Shown here: piece by piece, positions 38,213 through 47,192 of the stretch
Position numbering within the stretch: position 1 is the first letter of the stretch
Layout of the letters: each line of letters starts with the position of its first letter
Notes under the pieces: model-generated
The model's database searches: none
Told to the model about the DNA's origin: nothing
The model's input: the letters and a program-made list of their open reading frames with translations, nothing else
Program-made: the position numbers and the translations under genes
NCBI RefSeq assembly: GCF_000008765.1
Contig: NC_003030.1
Location: forward strand, 232,001-296,000
Length of the DNA stretch: 64,000 bases
From: Clostridium acetobutylicum ATCC 824
GTDB taxonomy: Bacteria; Bacillota; Clostridia; Clostridiales; Clostridiaceae
Direction: 5' to 3'

Positions 38213-39319
38213 ATGAATAATAAATTTTTGATTATCTTAAAAACTATATTTTTTTTATATGTCTTGATTCAGCTTTGTACTAATGGTGTTGGTGGAGGTA
38301 TTATAGTAATAATATTTTTAACCAATGTAATTCTCTTTGTCCTAAAAGAAAGATTTCTCAAATTAAGGTATGGTGCAGTTGTGGAACTTATCAGTGTTAT
38401 AATATCAGGACTCTTTAACAGTTATTTTGTATTTTTACTTCCTGGCGTTATATTTGATTTAGTTTATGATGAATTTTATTTAGGAATAGCGTTGGCTTTG
38501 ATAGGTATTATATATTTTAGAGAGTACAGCAACTTGAATTTTTCGGTATTTTGTTTGATATCAGGTATGCTTGCATATTGCTTGATAAATATGAGAAAAA
38601 GAGAAGAACTATACAGGAAGACCTTTGATGATGAAAGAAGATTAGTATATGAGCTTGAAAATGCTAAAACAAGGCTTATGAATTCATCTTTAGAAGTAGC
38701 ACATATGGCTGAGATAAAAGAGAGAAATAGGATTGCAAGAGATATTCATGATAATGTAGGACACAGTATAGCAGGAACTTATATGCAGCTTCAAGTTGCA
38801 CTGAAATTATATGATAAGGATAGTGAGAAGTCAAAGAAAATTTTAAAGGAAAGTACAGAAAGGATTTCTGAAGCCCTGACACTTATAAGGAATACAGTGC
38901 ATAATATAGTTCCTAAGGAGAAGGTAGGAATAGAATATATAAAAAATATAATAAATAATTTTAAGTTCTGTAGTGTGGATTTTTCATATACTGGTAGTGA
39001 GGAATTGGTGTCTGCAATAAATATGCAGATTATAGCCTTGAATGTAAAAGAAGCACTTACAAATGCATTAAAATATTCAGCAGCTACCAAGGTTATTGTA
39101 AATATAGACATAAATGATAAGTATATAAGGCTTTACATAAAAGATAATGGTGTAGGTTGTAGTAAGATGAAAGAGGGACTAGGTATAAGCGGTATGAGAG
39201 AGAGGATACGAAGCGTAGGGGGAAGTATATCTACAAGTGGAGAGAATGGATTTTTAATAGTATGTATAATTCCTATAAATAACGGGGGAGGAAAAATATT
39301 TGAAGGTATTAATAGTTGA
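38213..39319 (+). CDS. NarL-type sensor histidine kinase, LnrJ-like
   Basis: The 368-residue kinase has about five N-terminal hydrophobic helices (1-125) and no recognisable extracellular domain. A helical region follows, then the HisKA_3 motif ARDIHDNVGHSIAG with phospho-accepting His at about 179. The ATPase domain has NVKEALTNALKYS and DNGVGCSKMKEGLGISGMRER. This type pairs with LuxR-type regulators. In B. subtilis the LnrJK pair next to LnrLMN senses membrane-active polyenes (linearmycin). The equivalent ligand here is inferred by analogy. It overlaps the regulator gene by about 20 nt. Confidence 0.9.
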   Translation: MNNKFLIILKTIFFLYVLIQLCTNGVGGGIIVIIFLTNVILFVLKERFLKLRYGAVVELISVIISGLFNSYFVFLLPGVIFDLVYDEFYLGIALALIGIIYFREYSNLNFSVFCLISGMLAYCLINMRKREELYRKTFDDERRLVYELENAKTRLMNSSLEVAHMAEIKERNRIARDIHDNVGHSIAGTYMQLQVALKLYDKDSEKSKKILKESTERISEALTLIRNTVHNIVPKEKVGIEYIKNIINNFKFCSVDFSYTGSEELVSAINMQIIALNVKEALTNALKYSAATKVIVNIDINDKYIRLYIKDNGVGCSKMKEGLGISGMRERIRSVGGSISTSGENGFLIVCIIPINNGGGKIFEGINS

Positions 39320-39926
39320 TGATGATGCTCTTATAAGAGAAAGTCTTAGTATACTTCTTGATTTGGAAGATGAAATAGAAATAATAGGTACATGCGCCAA
39401 TGGGCAGGAAGCTTTTGATTTTTGTAAAAATAACAGACCTGATATTGTTTTAATGGATATAAGAATGCCAATTATGGATGGTGTACTTGGAACTAAAGTT
39501 ATTAAGGAAAGTTTTAAAGATATAAAGGTTGTTATACTTACAACTTTTAAGGATGATGAGTATATAAAAGAAGCACTGAAAAATGGTGCAGAAGGATATA
39601 TTTTAAAAAATCAATCCTCTGATAGTATAATTGACAGTTTAAAGGCAGTTGTAAATGGGAATATGGTGTTTGAACAAAATGTGGCAAAGACCATATCAAA
39701 TTTTATTAAGGAAGATAAAAGTAATAATGGGTTAGAACAGTATAATCTTACAGAAAGAGAAATGGAGGTACTTAGAAATATAGGAGATGGGCTTTCGAAT
39801 AAGGAAATTGCTTCAAAGCTTTATTTAAGCGAAGGGACTGTAAGAAATTACATTACTAGTTTGCTTGAAAAGCTTGAGCTTAGGGATAGAACACAACTTG
39901 CAATATTTTATTTAAAGAATAGTTGA
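39300..39926 (+). CDS. NarL/LuxR-type response regulator, LnrK-like
   Basis: The TTG at 39300 behind GGGGGAGGAA starts a 208-residue regulator inside the end of the kinase gene. The receiver has VDDD, the phospho-acceptor in LMDIRMP (about residue 54), LTTFKDD and the Lys in LKNQSS. The C-terminal LuxR helix-turn-helix is LTEREMEVLRNIGDGLSNKEIASKL with YLSEGTVRNYITS. A terminator follows it, then a perfect palindrome just upstream of set 2, which is its likely operator. It should induce the second transporter set when the kinase is triggered. Confidence 0.92.
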   Translation: MKVLIVDDDALIRESLSILLDLEDEIEIIGTCANGQEAFDFCKNNRPDIVLMDIRMPIMDGVLGTKVIKESFKDIKVVILTTFKDDEYIKEALKNGAEGYILKNQSSDSIIDSLKAVVNGNMVFEQNVAKTISNFIKEDKSNNGLEQYNLTEREMEVLRNIGDGLSNKEIASKLYLSEGTVRNYITSLLEKLELRDRTQLAIFYLKNS

Positions 39927-39932
39927 TTTTGT

Positions 39933-39968
39933 AAAAGGAGCTTCGTTAAATTGCGATGCTCCTTTTAT
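39933..39968 (+). terminator. Terminator after the regulator gene
   Basis: AAAAGGAGC (39933-39941) and GCTCCTTTT (39958-39966) with an inner TCG/CGA pair in the loop, ending in ATT. Confidence 0.8.
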
Positions 39969-39980
39969 TCATTTATAGAT

Positions 39981-39994
39981 ATGACAAATGTCAT
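39981..39994. promoter_or_regulatory. Perfect palindrome, candidate response-regulator site
   Basis: ATGACAAATGTCAT has 6-bp arms around AA. It lies between the regulator's terminator and the second ABC set, about 110 bp before its start codon. Confidence 0.5.
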
Positions 39995-40101
39995 TATGAT
40001 TTATGAACAAATGCACTATTTTAGGTATGTAAAATCTAATATCATATGAGTATAGAAGGAAGGAACTTGAACGAAGAAATTTAAGTTTGGAGGAATTGTA
40101 G

Positions 40102-41034
40102 ATGATATTAGAAATTAAAAATCTTAAGAAGACTTATAAGGAGTTTACAGCAGTAGATAGCTTGAATCTTAAAATAGAAGATGGTGAAATTTATGGATTG
40201 CTTGGACCAAATGGTGCGGGAAAGTCTACAACAATAAATACAATAACAGGATTAACAAAGGTTGATAGTGGAGAAATTAAAATATTTGGTAAAAGATTTA
40301 ATGGAAGCGATACAAATATAAAAAGAAATATAGGAGTTGTACCACAAGATATAGCTGTTTTTAGTGAATTATCAGCTTATGAGAATGTTGCCTTCTTTGG
40401 TAAATTAAACGGTCTTAGGGGAGCAGTTTTAAAAGAGAGAGTTAAGGAAGCACTTGATTTTACAGGTTTGTGGGATAGAAGAAAAAGTAAACCAGGTCAG
40501 TATTCAGGTGGTATGCAGAGAAGACTTAATATTGCTTGTGCTATAGTTCATAGACCTAAATTAATTATAATGGATGAACCAACAGTTGGAATTGATCCAC
40601 AATCAAGAAATCATATTTTAGATTCAGTTAAAAAATTAAATGAAATGGGGTCCACAATAATATATACCTCGCATTATATGGAGGAAATAGAGACGCTTTG
40701 CAGTAAAATAACAATTATAGATCATGGAAAAGAAATAGCGACAGGAACTAAAGAACAGCTAAAAGAGATGATATCAAATGAGGAAAAGGTTGAACTTGAA
40801 TTATCGGAGGTTACAGATGATTTAGTAGAAGCTGTTGAAGGCATAAAAAATGTTAAAAAGTGCAGAAGAAATGAAAATATGTTGGTGATTGTTTCAGATA
40901 AAAACAGCGAAAATATAAGCACAATTACGGCGAAAATAGCAGAGTTTAAGAGTAAAATTATATCAATAAATGTTGAAAAGCCTAGTCTTGAAGGTGTATT
41001 TCTTACACTTACGGGAAGAAAACTTAGGGATTAG
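40102..41034 (+). CDS. ABC transporter ATPase, LnrL-like, set 2
   Basis: The 310-residue ATPase has Walker A GPNGAGKST, signature YSGGMQRR, Walker B LIIMDEPTVGID and YTSHYMEEIE. It is the same length as the set 1 ATPase and aligns with it throughout, including the closing PSLEGVFLTLTGRKL. The ATG follows TTGGAGGAATT. It is separated from the regulator gene by a terminator and the palindrome at 39981, so it is probably transcribed from its own inducible promoter. It forms an exporter with the next two permeases. Confidence 0.93.
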   Translation: MILEIKNLKKTYKEFTAVDSLNLKIEDGEIYGLLGPNGAGKSTTINTITGLTKVDSGEIKIFGKRFNGSDTNIKRNIGVVPQDIAVFSELSAYENVAFFGKLNGLRGAVLKERVKEALDFTGLWDRRKSKPGQYSGGMQRRLNIACAIVHRPKLIIMDEPTVGIDPQSRNHILDSVKKLNEMGSTIIYTSHYMEEIETLCSKITIIDHGKEIATGTKEQLKEMISNEEKVELELSEVTDDLVEAVEGIKNVKKCRRNENMLVIVSDKNSENISTITAKIAEFKSKIISINVEKPSLEGVFLTLTGRKLRD

Positions 41035-41045
41035 GGGGAGGTATT

Positions 41046-42182
41046 ATGAACGTTTTTTATATTGCAATTAATACTATAAAATCAAATATATCAGATAAAA
41101 AAACTCTTATAATGATGCTTTTAATGCCTATAGTTATAATTTTAATTCTTGGAAATGCACTTAAAAGTGTAGATAATTTTTCTGTTACAAATTTAGGTAA
41201 GACAACAGTATATTATTATAATGCTGATAATAAGGAAATATCTAAAAACTTTGATGAATTCTTAAAAAATAAGAGCATTAAAGATATATTGAATGTAAAA
41301 AAAGTAAGCTCATATAAAAAAGGAAAAGAACTTGTTGATAAAGGAGAAGGTAATTCTCTTATATATATAAACAGTAATTATTCTGATAATATTGAAGCTA
41401 ATAAAAAGGGAAGAATTGAGATATATGAAAGCAAAAGCAGTACTACAAGAAATCAGATTATAAAAAGTTTAATAGACAGTTTTAATGATGGTGCAAACAC
41501 TGTTGAAGTATCTTCTCAAATATCAAGGATGAGAACAAGCTATGTTGAAAAAAATAATATAAGTAAAAAATATCTAAGTGTAAATGGAAAGTCTCCAAGA
41601 GCAATAGATTATTATTCAGTAACAATGCTTATGATGATATTACTATATGGTGCGAATTACGGAAGTGCAGAACTTGAAAATCTATTCTTTGATAGAGTTG
41701 GAAAGAGAATAAAAACAACGGCCACAAAAACCTATCAGCATTTACTAGGTGTAGTTTTAGGGGTTATTTTTACATTGATACTTCAGGCAGTAGTTCTTGT
41801 GCTATTTACAAAGTATGTATATGGAGCAAATTGGGGAGGGCATCCTATATTAGTTTTGGGAATAGTTTCATCCTTTGCAATATTAGCAGCATCAATAGGC
41901 TTTTTGTTTATGATTATAACTGGGGATGACAAAAGAGCATCAATGTTAATAAGTGTAACAGCGCCCATATTTACTTTTGTATCAGGTGGATATGTGAAAG
42001 TTCCTTTTTCAGATGGAAGCATAATAAAATATGTTCCTAATAATCTTGCACAATCAGGATTATTTAACATGATATACAAAGGGGTTACAAGTACGGCGGA
42101 AAATTCAATAATAATTTTACTTGGGATGTCTATTGTACTTTTAGCTATAGCATCTATTGTAGGAAGGAGAAGAGTAGCATGA
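41046..42182 (+). CDS. ABC-2 type permease, LnrM-like, set 2
   Basis: The 378-residue permease starts at an ATG behind GGGGGAGGT. One N-terminal helix is followed by an outer domain (about 35-195) and six helices, with the conserved YYSVTMLMMILLYG and a TFVSGGYVKVP block matching ILSGGYVSRR in set 1. It overlaps the next gene by 4 nt (ATGA). Export of a membrane-active compound is inferred from the family and the adjacent two-component system; the substrate is not determinable. Confidence 0.89.
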   Translation: MNVFYIAINTIKSNISDKKTLIMMLLMPIVIILILGNALKSVDNFSVTNLGKTTVYYYNADNKEISKNFDEFLKNKSIKDILNVKKVSSYKKGKELVDKGEGNSLIYINSNYSDNIEANKKGRIEIYESKSSTTRNQIIKSLIDSFNDGANTVEVSSQISRMRTSYVEKNNISKKYLSVNGKSPRAIDYYSVTMLMMILLYGANYGSAELENLFFDRVGKRIKTTATKTYQHLLGVVLGVIFTLILQAVVLVLFTKYVYGANWGGHPILVLGIVSSFAILAASIGFLFMIITGDDKRASMLISVTAPIFTFVSGGYVKVPFSDGSIIKYVPNNLAQSGLFNMIYKGVTSTAENSIIILLGMSIVLLAIASIVGRRRVA

Positions 42183-43291
42183 CAATATTTTTTAATAATA
42201 TAAAAAGAATATTTAGAAAAAAAGCTAATATAATAGTTATGTTCCTATTTCCAATACTTTTTATTTCAATCATATCGTCGATTTCAAGTGGAGGATCCGG
42301 ATTTACAGTAGGTGTAGTTGATAATGACAATACAAAGCTTACTTCAATGATAAAGGAAAGAATTAAAGCTAATGGAACGATAAAAATAGTGAATAAAAAA
42401 GATATAAGTGATTATATAATAGATAAAAAAATAGATATGGCAATTGTAATACCAAAAGGATTAACTAAAAATATTATAGGTAATTCTAAAGGAGAAAATA
42501 TTGAGATATACGGAATAAAAGGTACCTCAAATGATTCGTCCATGGAGTATTACGTTAATAGTTTTGTAAACGCAGCTCAAAATATAGCTAAAGCAGCTAA
42601 AGGTGATAAAACTAAGTTTTATAATGGAGTTAAGAATTATCAAAAAGGAAATTTTGTATCTGAGACTAAATATACAAATGGAGAAAGAGAAAAGCAAAAG
42701 ACCTCGACGACTTCCATAGGTTTTCTTATTGCAAGTATAATATATTTAAGTACTATGATAACTACACTTATTCTAGTTGATAAAAAGGATGGAGTATATA
42801 ATAGAATGTTTGCTAGTGGAGTTAATAGATTTAGATATATTGTTGGATCAATGTTTAGTTTTGTTGCTGTAAACTTAATTCAAATAGCAGGCGTGTTTTT
42901 AGTTATGAAGTATGTGGTTAAAATTGATTTAGGACCTTCTCCTATTAAGCTGTATTTAGTGCTTGTAGTCTTTGGTATAGCTTGTGTATCACTTGGAGTT
43001 TTGATTTCAAATAGATGTAAGGATTTAAAGCAGGCAAATTCAATGACTGTCCTTATAAGTACACCAGTTGCTATGTTAGGTGGATGCTATTGGCCAAAAG
43101 AAGTTATGGGTAGTACACTTCAAAGAATAGGTGATTTTGTTCCATCTACTTGGGCTATGAATGCCGTAGATAAAATAATAAATGGCGGATCACTTAGCAG
43201 CATTTATAAAGAGGTAGGTATTTTATGCATATTCATAGTGGTATTTCTCGTATTAGCAATGGTTAAAAAGGTAGATGTTGCTAATAATTAA
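42179..43291 (+). CDS. ABC-2 type permease, LnrN-like, set 2
   Basis: The 370-residue permease begins with ATG overlapping the previous stop. One helix, an outer domain to about residue 175, then six helices ending in a short Lys tail. The GVVDNDNTKLTSMIKERI segment corresponds to GFVDDDKTKLTKIIRNKL in the set 1 permease, confirming that both sets come from one duplicated operon. It is the last gene of the set and is followed by a terminator. Confidence 0.89.
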   Translation: MTIFFNNIKRIFRKKANIIVMFLFPILFISIISSISSGGSGFTVGVVDNDNTKLTSMIKERIKANGTIKIVNKKDISDYIIDKKIDMAIVIPKGLTKNIIGNSKGENIEIYGIKGTSNDSSMEYYVNSFVNAAQNIAKAAKGDKTKFYNGVKNYQKGNFVSETKYTNGEREKQKTSTTSIGFLIASIIYLSTMITTLILVDKKDGVYNRMFASGVNRFRYIVGSMFSFVAVNLIQIAGVFLVMKYVVKIDLGPSPIKLYLVLVVFGIACVSLGVLISNRCKDLKQANSMTVLISTPVAMLGGCYWPKEVMGSTLQRIGDFVPSTWAMNAVDKIINGGSLSSIYKEVGILCIFIVVFLVLAMVKKVDVANN

Positions 43292-43320
43292 AAAGTATAA
43301 AAGTTTATTTGAAACATTTA

Positions 43321-43370
43321 AAGTGAGGAATTTTAAGGAGAATTTTGTCCTGGAATTCCTCACTTTTTAT
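43321..43370 (+). terminator. Terminator after the set 2 permease genes
   Basis: AAGTGAGGAATT (43321-43332) and AATTCCTCACTT (43354-43365) are perfect arms with a smaller AGGA/TCCT helix inside, followed by TTTATT. Confidence 0.85.
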
Positions 43371-43470
43371 TCTATAAAATTATTGTAATAGGAAGTCTAA
43401 TATAATATAATGAATACATATAATAATTATCAACTAATAATAAATATCATTAGAGTTCGGGAGGGATATA

Positions 43471-44628
43471 ATGTTAGAGTTTAGAATAGCTTCGAAGTTT
43501 TTAAGATCAAGTAAAGGACAAACAATACTGATTATATTAGGTATTGCAATTGGAGTATCTGTTCAGGTATTTATAGGGACACTTATTCAAGGACTTCAAA
43601 AGAGCTTAGTTGATAAAACTATTGGAAGTTCACCGCAGATTACTGTAACGTCTGAAGATAATGATGGCTCAATTGATAGGTGGGAAGACAAAATTAAATC
43701 CATAAAAAACTCTAATTCTAAAGTTGAAAATGTTTCTGCAAGTACTGATTTTTCAGCCTTTATAGATAAAAACAATAAAACCTATCCCGTTTTGATAAGA
43801 GGTTTTGAGTTTGCTAATGCTGATAAAATTTATAAAATAAAAGATAATATAAAGATTGGAAGAGAGCCTAAGGATGAAAATGAAGTTCTTATAGGTATAG
43901 ATTTAAAAAAGGATGCGTCTTTAAAGGTTGGAGATAAGATTACAATATTTACGCCAAAAGGTGTACAAAAGGAAGTAAAGATAACAGGGGTTTATGATCT
44001 TAAGTCATCGAGTATAAATGATAAGTGGATTCTTACAACACTAAAAACATCTCAGGATATGTTTAACTATGGAGATAAGGTTACGGCTATTGAAATGCAG
44101 GTTAAAGATGTATTTAATGCAGATGTCATTTCTAAGGATGTTAAAAGCTCATTAAATCTTAATGATGTAAAAATATCAAATTGGAAGGATTCAAATGCAT
44201 CTCTTTTGAGCGGATTAAGTGGACAAAGTGCATCTAGTATAATGATTCAGGTATTCGTACTTGTTTCTGTGGTCTTGGGAATAACTAGTGTACTTGCTAT
44301 AACAGTTATGCAAAAGTCAAAGCAAATAGGTATACTTAAAGCTATGGGGATAAAGGACAGTGCAGCAAGTAGAATATTTTTATTTGAAGGACTTATTTTA
44401 GGAATTTTCGGTGCAGTAATTGGAGTTGCCCTAGGTCTTGGGTGGACATATTCCTTCACTAAATTTGCAGTAAATCCGGATGGAACACCAGTTGTTCCAC
44501 TTTATTTAGATTACAAATTTATAGTTTTCTCTGTTGTCATAGCCATAGCTTCAGCTTGCATAGCAGCGATTATACCAGCTAGAAAGTCTTCAAAATTAAA
44601 TCCAATTGAGGTGATAAAAAATGGCTAA
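43471..44628 (+). CDS. MacB/LolC-type ABC permease (FtsX family)
   Basis: The 385-residue protein has one N-terminal helix (about 18-38), an extracytoplasmic MacB-core domain (about 40-245) and three C-terminal helices forming the FtsX domain (IMQVFVLVSVVLGIT, a QIGILKAMGIKDS loop, IIPARKSSKLNPIE). These mechanotransmitting transporters act on lipids, peptides or wall enzymes without moving substrate through the membrane. GGGAGG precedes the ATG. It overlaps its ATPase gene by 8 nt. Confidence 0.9.
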   Translation: MLEFRIASKFLRSSKGQTILIILGIAIGVSVQVFIGTLIQGLQKSLVDKTIGSSPQITVTSEDNDGSIDRWEDKIKSIKNSNSKVENVSASTDFSAFIDKNNKTYPVLIRGFEFANADKIYKIKDNIKIGREPKDENEVLIGIDLKKDASLKVGDKITIFTPKGVQKEVKITGVYDLKSSSINDKWILTTLKTSQDMFNYGDKVTAIEMQVKDVFNADVISKDVKSSLNLNDVKISNWKDSNASLLSGLSGQSASSIMIQVFVLVSVVLGITSVLAITVMQKSKQIGILKAMGIKDSAASRIFLFEGLILGIFGAVIGVALGLGWTYSFTKFAVNPDGTPVVPLYLDYKFIVFSVVIAIASACIAAIIPARKSSKLNPIEVIKNG

Positions 44629-45337
44629 TATTGTAGAGCTTAAAAATGTGAGTAAGACTTATGGGAAGATTATAAAAACAACTGTTCTTCATGATGTAAA
44701 TTTAGGTTTTGAAGAACACTCTTTTAACTCAATAATAGGTGCTTCAGGAAGTGGAAAAAGCACAATATTAAATATTATGGGAACATTAGATAAACCTTCA
44801 ACAGGAGAGGTATATATAAAGGGAAAGCGTACGGATACTATGAATAAGAATAGTCTAGCAGAGCTTAGAAACAAAACTATAGGTTTTATATTTCAATTCC
44901 ATTACCTTTTGCCTGAATTTACAGTACTCGAAAATGTTCTTATGCCATACCTTATTGGAAAAGCAAGACCTAATGAAAAAGTAATTAAAAGAGCAGAAGA
45001 GCTGCTATACCTTGTAGGAATAGAAAAGGTTAAAGATAATTTAGCTACTAATTTATCTGGAGGACAACAGCAGAGAACGGCAATAGCAAGAGCACTATTA
45101 AATAATCCAGATATTGTTTTGGCTGATGAACCAACAGGAAATTTAGATTCCAAATCAACTGAAAGTGTTTATAAACTTTTAAGAGAAATAAATAAAGAGT
45201 ACAATACTACATTTGTAATCATAACCCATGATAATAGGATAGCTGAAAAAACTGATAGAATTATAAATATAAATGATGGAAAGGTTTGTGGTGAATTTAC
45301 ACCTGATTCCTATAAAAAATCTATTTTTGTAGTATAA
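44621..45337 (+). CDS. MacB/LolD-type ABC ATPase
   Basis: The 238-residue ATPase shows Walker A GASGSGKST, FIFQFHYLLPEFT with the Q-loop, signature LSGGQQQR, Walker B IVLADEPTGNLD and VIITHDNRIAEK. The start lies inside the end of the permease gene behind GAGGTG. With the FtsX-type permease it makes a complete two-gene transporter; a membrane-fusion or accessory lipoprotein gene, common with MacB systems, is not present here. Confidence 0.92.
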   Translation: MANIVELKNVSKTYGKIIKTTVLHDVNLGFEEHSFNSIIGASGSGKSTILNIMGTLDKPSTGEVYIKGKRTDTMNKNSLAELRNKTIGFIFQFHYLLPEFTVLENVLMPYLIGKARPNEKVIKRAEELLYLVGIEKVKDNLATNLSGGQQQRTAIARALLNNPDIVLADEPTGNLDSKSTESVYKLLREINKEYNTTFVIITHDNRIAEKTDRIININDGKVCGEFTPDSYKKSIFVV

Positions 45338-45377
45338 TTACTGTGTATTATAGATAAAAGTTTGAGGAGGCATATTT

Positions 45378-45740
45378 ATGTCTGAGTTTATAATCTACGC
45401 AGTAATTGGAATTGTTGCTGGTGTTTTAAGTGGTTTGTTTGGTATAGGTGGAGGAGTAGTAATAATTCCGGCGTTAGTAATGTTTGCAGGGTTTTCACAA
45501 ATAAAAGCACAGGGAACATCTCTTATTGCAATGCTTCCACCAGTTGGTATTTTCGCATTTATGCAGTATTACAAAAAGGGAAATACGGATATATATGCGG
45601 GAATAGTTATTTGTATAGCTATGGTTATAGCGGCTAGATTTGGAGGGCAGCTTGCAAACATACTTCCGGTGAGTGTACTTAAAAAGGCATTTGGAGTATT
45701 TATTATATTAGTTGGTATAAAGACCATTTTTGGAAAATAG
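45378..45740 (+). CDS. Half-size TauE/SafE family membrane protein
   Basis: The 120-residue protein has four hydrophobic helices with the GLFGIGGGVVIIPAL motif near the N terminus and GGQLANILPVSVLKK later. These are the marks of one TauE/SafE repeat (sulfite, sulfoacetate or other anion export). Full-size members have two repeats in about 250 residues, so this protein should dimerise. TTTGAGGAGG precedes the ATG. The next frame overlaps its end by 11 nt. No second half-size TauE gene is adjacent, so homodimerisation or a distant partner is needed. Confidence 0.85.
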   Translation: MSEFIIYAVIGIVAGVLSGLFGIGGGVVIIPALVMFAGFSQIKAQGTSLIAMLPPVGIFAFMQYYKKGNTDIYAGIVICIAMVIAARFGGQLANILPVSVLKKAFGVFIILVGIKTIFGK

Positions 45741-46044
45741 ATTAAAAATTCCAAAAGTGGTCGCTTCTAAATCAGAAAGCCAATATATACCTAAAAATAT
45801 GTTGTGGCTATCCGCAACAAAAATAGCAACAAATGAAGATTTTAGATATTTAGAAGGGACAGGGAACTGTGAGGGTGATAGCTATTATTACGATTTAATA
45901 ACTATATACTATCTAAACAAAAATTTTGCAATGCCAGTACCGGTGCTTGCTGAAATATTGGATATAGAAGAAAAAAACATAAAAGAATGTTTTTCTTCAT
46001 ACTTAAATAGATATGAAGAAGAAGACAACGAAAACTATATATAA
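45730..46044 (+). CDS. Small conserved-looking protein of unknown function
   Basis: A TTG at 45730 overlaps the end of the TauE-like gene and opens a 104-residue frame; no strong ribosome binding site is seen, so coupling is assumed. The protein is mixed: a basic start, a Tyr-rich middle (DSYYYDLITIYYLN) and a helical, acidic C terminus with a helix-turn-helix-like PVPVLAEILDIEEKNIKECF stretch. I do not recognise the family. The composition and codon use look like a real gene; a start further downstream at the ATG near 45799 is possible. Confidence 0.55.
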   Translation: MENRLKIPKVVASKSESQYIPKNMLWLSATKIATNEDFRYLEGTGNCEGDSYYYDLITIYYLNKNFAMPVPVLAEILDIEEKNIKECFSSYLNRYEEEDNENYI

Positions 46045-46084
46045 ATATTTTTTAAGAGGTTGTTACAAAGAGAGAGTGAAAAAT

Positions 46085-46722
46085 AGTCTGTGTAAACTTC
46101 ATGAAGATAATATAATAAATTATCTAAATGAAGGGAGCATGGACTATGCCTTTTTCTAATAAGGAATTAATAAAATTAATTCTTGAAAATAATCCTGATA
46201 TTAAAACACCAGAGGATGTACAAAATACTCTTAAAGATTTATTTGATGGTCTCTTACAACAAATGCTTGAAGCTGAAATGGACAATTATCTAGGCTATAA
46301 AAAATATGATTATAATAACAAAAATACATCGAATAGTAGAAATGGCAAAAGTAAAAAAACTATGAAATCAAATTTAGGTTTATTTGATTTAGATATCTCC
46401 AGGTTTAGTTTCTGATATAACTAATAAAGTTATTCCGTTGATTTAAGATTAGTCTAAACTTGATGAACTAGAACAGAAATGGGGAGACAAATATTTAATT
46501 GCCATAAGAAGTTGGAGAAATAACTAGACTGAACTAGCTACATTCTTTAACATTCTTTAAGTATCCACCTGAAATAAGAAAAATTAACATTTTCATAGAT
46601 ATAGTTAGCTTATCTATGAAAATGTTATATTATTGAATAGATTTAAAATATAGGTTGGAAAATTCATTTTTCCCAACCTATCTATTAAAAAAATATTTTT
46701 TTGTGGAGTTTACACAAAAGTA
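46085..46722 (+). mobile_element. Remnant of an IS256-family insertion sequence
   Basis: TGTGTAAACTT (from 46090) at the left and AGTTTACACA (46707-46716) at the right are terminal inverted repeats typical of IS256-like elements, about 640 bp apart, where an intact element is about 1.3 kb. Between them lie a truncated transposase, a 16-bp stem (46586-46601 with 46611-46626) and a hairpin ATAGGTTGG/CCAACCTAT (46650-46681). The element is too short and broken to move by itself. Confidence 0.7.
46146..46588 (+). pseudogene. IS256-family transposase, internally deleted and frameshifted
   Basis: The ATG at 46146 behind AAGGGAGCATGG starts the usual IS256 N terminus: NKELIKLILENN, then LLQQMLEAEMDNYLGYKKYD, NSRNGKSKKT and DLDISR, 89 codons to a stop. 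The DDE core is missing. Further on, C-terminal pieces are recognisable: LDELEQKWGDKYLIAIRSWRNN, a stop in place of Trp, TELATFF, and after a 10-bp tandem duplication (CATTCTTTAA twice, about 46541-46560) a KYPPEIRKI piece in a shifted frame. So a large deletion plus point and duplication damage have destroyed it. Confidence 0.8.
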
Positions 46723-46811
46723 TTGACATACTCTACAAAGAATAAAAACTGCAATATAGTAACATTTCTTATTACCACATTTTTTATAAATTTGAGATTA
46801 AAATATGTAAT

Positions 46812-47192
46812 TTATTCATGTAATTCTAAGGGTAAGCCATCTGGATCACTAAAAAAGGTGAATTTTTTTCCAGTATATTCGTCTAATCTAATTGGTTCAG
46901 TAGTAATTCCATTTTTATTTAATTCATTAACAATGTCTTCTATGTTTTCAACATGAAAAGCAAGATGCCTTAAACCACATGCTTCAGGGTATGAAAGTCT
47001 TCTAGGAGCTTTAGGCATAGAAAAAAGTTCTATTTCACTATTTCCTATTTTTAAATCTAGTTTATAAGAATCTTTATCTGATCTATAATTTTCACGAATA
47101 ATTTCAAAACCTAATATGTTTACATAAAAATTTTTAGAAGCTTCATAATTGGAAGCGATAATAGCAATATGATGAATTGAATTTAATTTCAT
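46812..47192 (-). CDS. VOC superfamily (glyoxalase-like) protein
   Basis: The 126-residue protein shows the paired beta-alpha-beta-beta-beta modules of the vicinal oxygen chelate fold: HHIAIIASNYEASKNFYVNILGF at the start, HLAFHVENIEDIVNEL in the second half and FFSDPDGLPLELHE at the end. Candidate metal ligands are His at 7-8, Glu in IELFS, His in LRHLAFH and the last Glu. It resembles small clostridial/bacillar GloA2-type proteins annotated as lactoylglutathione lyase, but no substrate can be assigned. AGGAGAATT lies upstream of the start on the minus strand. Confidence 0.88.
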   Translation of the reverse strand: MKLNSIHHIAIIASNYEASKNFYVNILGFEIIRENYRSDKDSYKLDLKIGNSEIELFSMPKAPRRLSYPEACGLRHLAFHVENIEDIVNELNKNGITTEPIRLDEYTGKKFTFFSDPDGLPLELHE

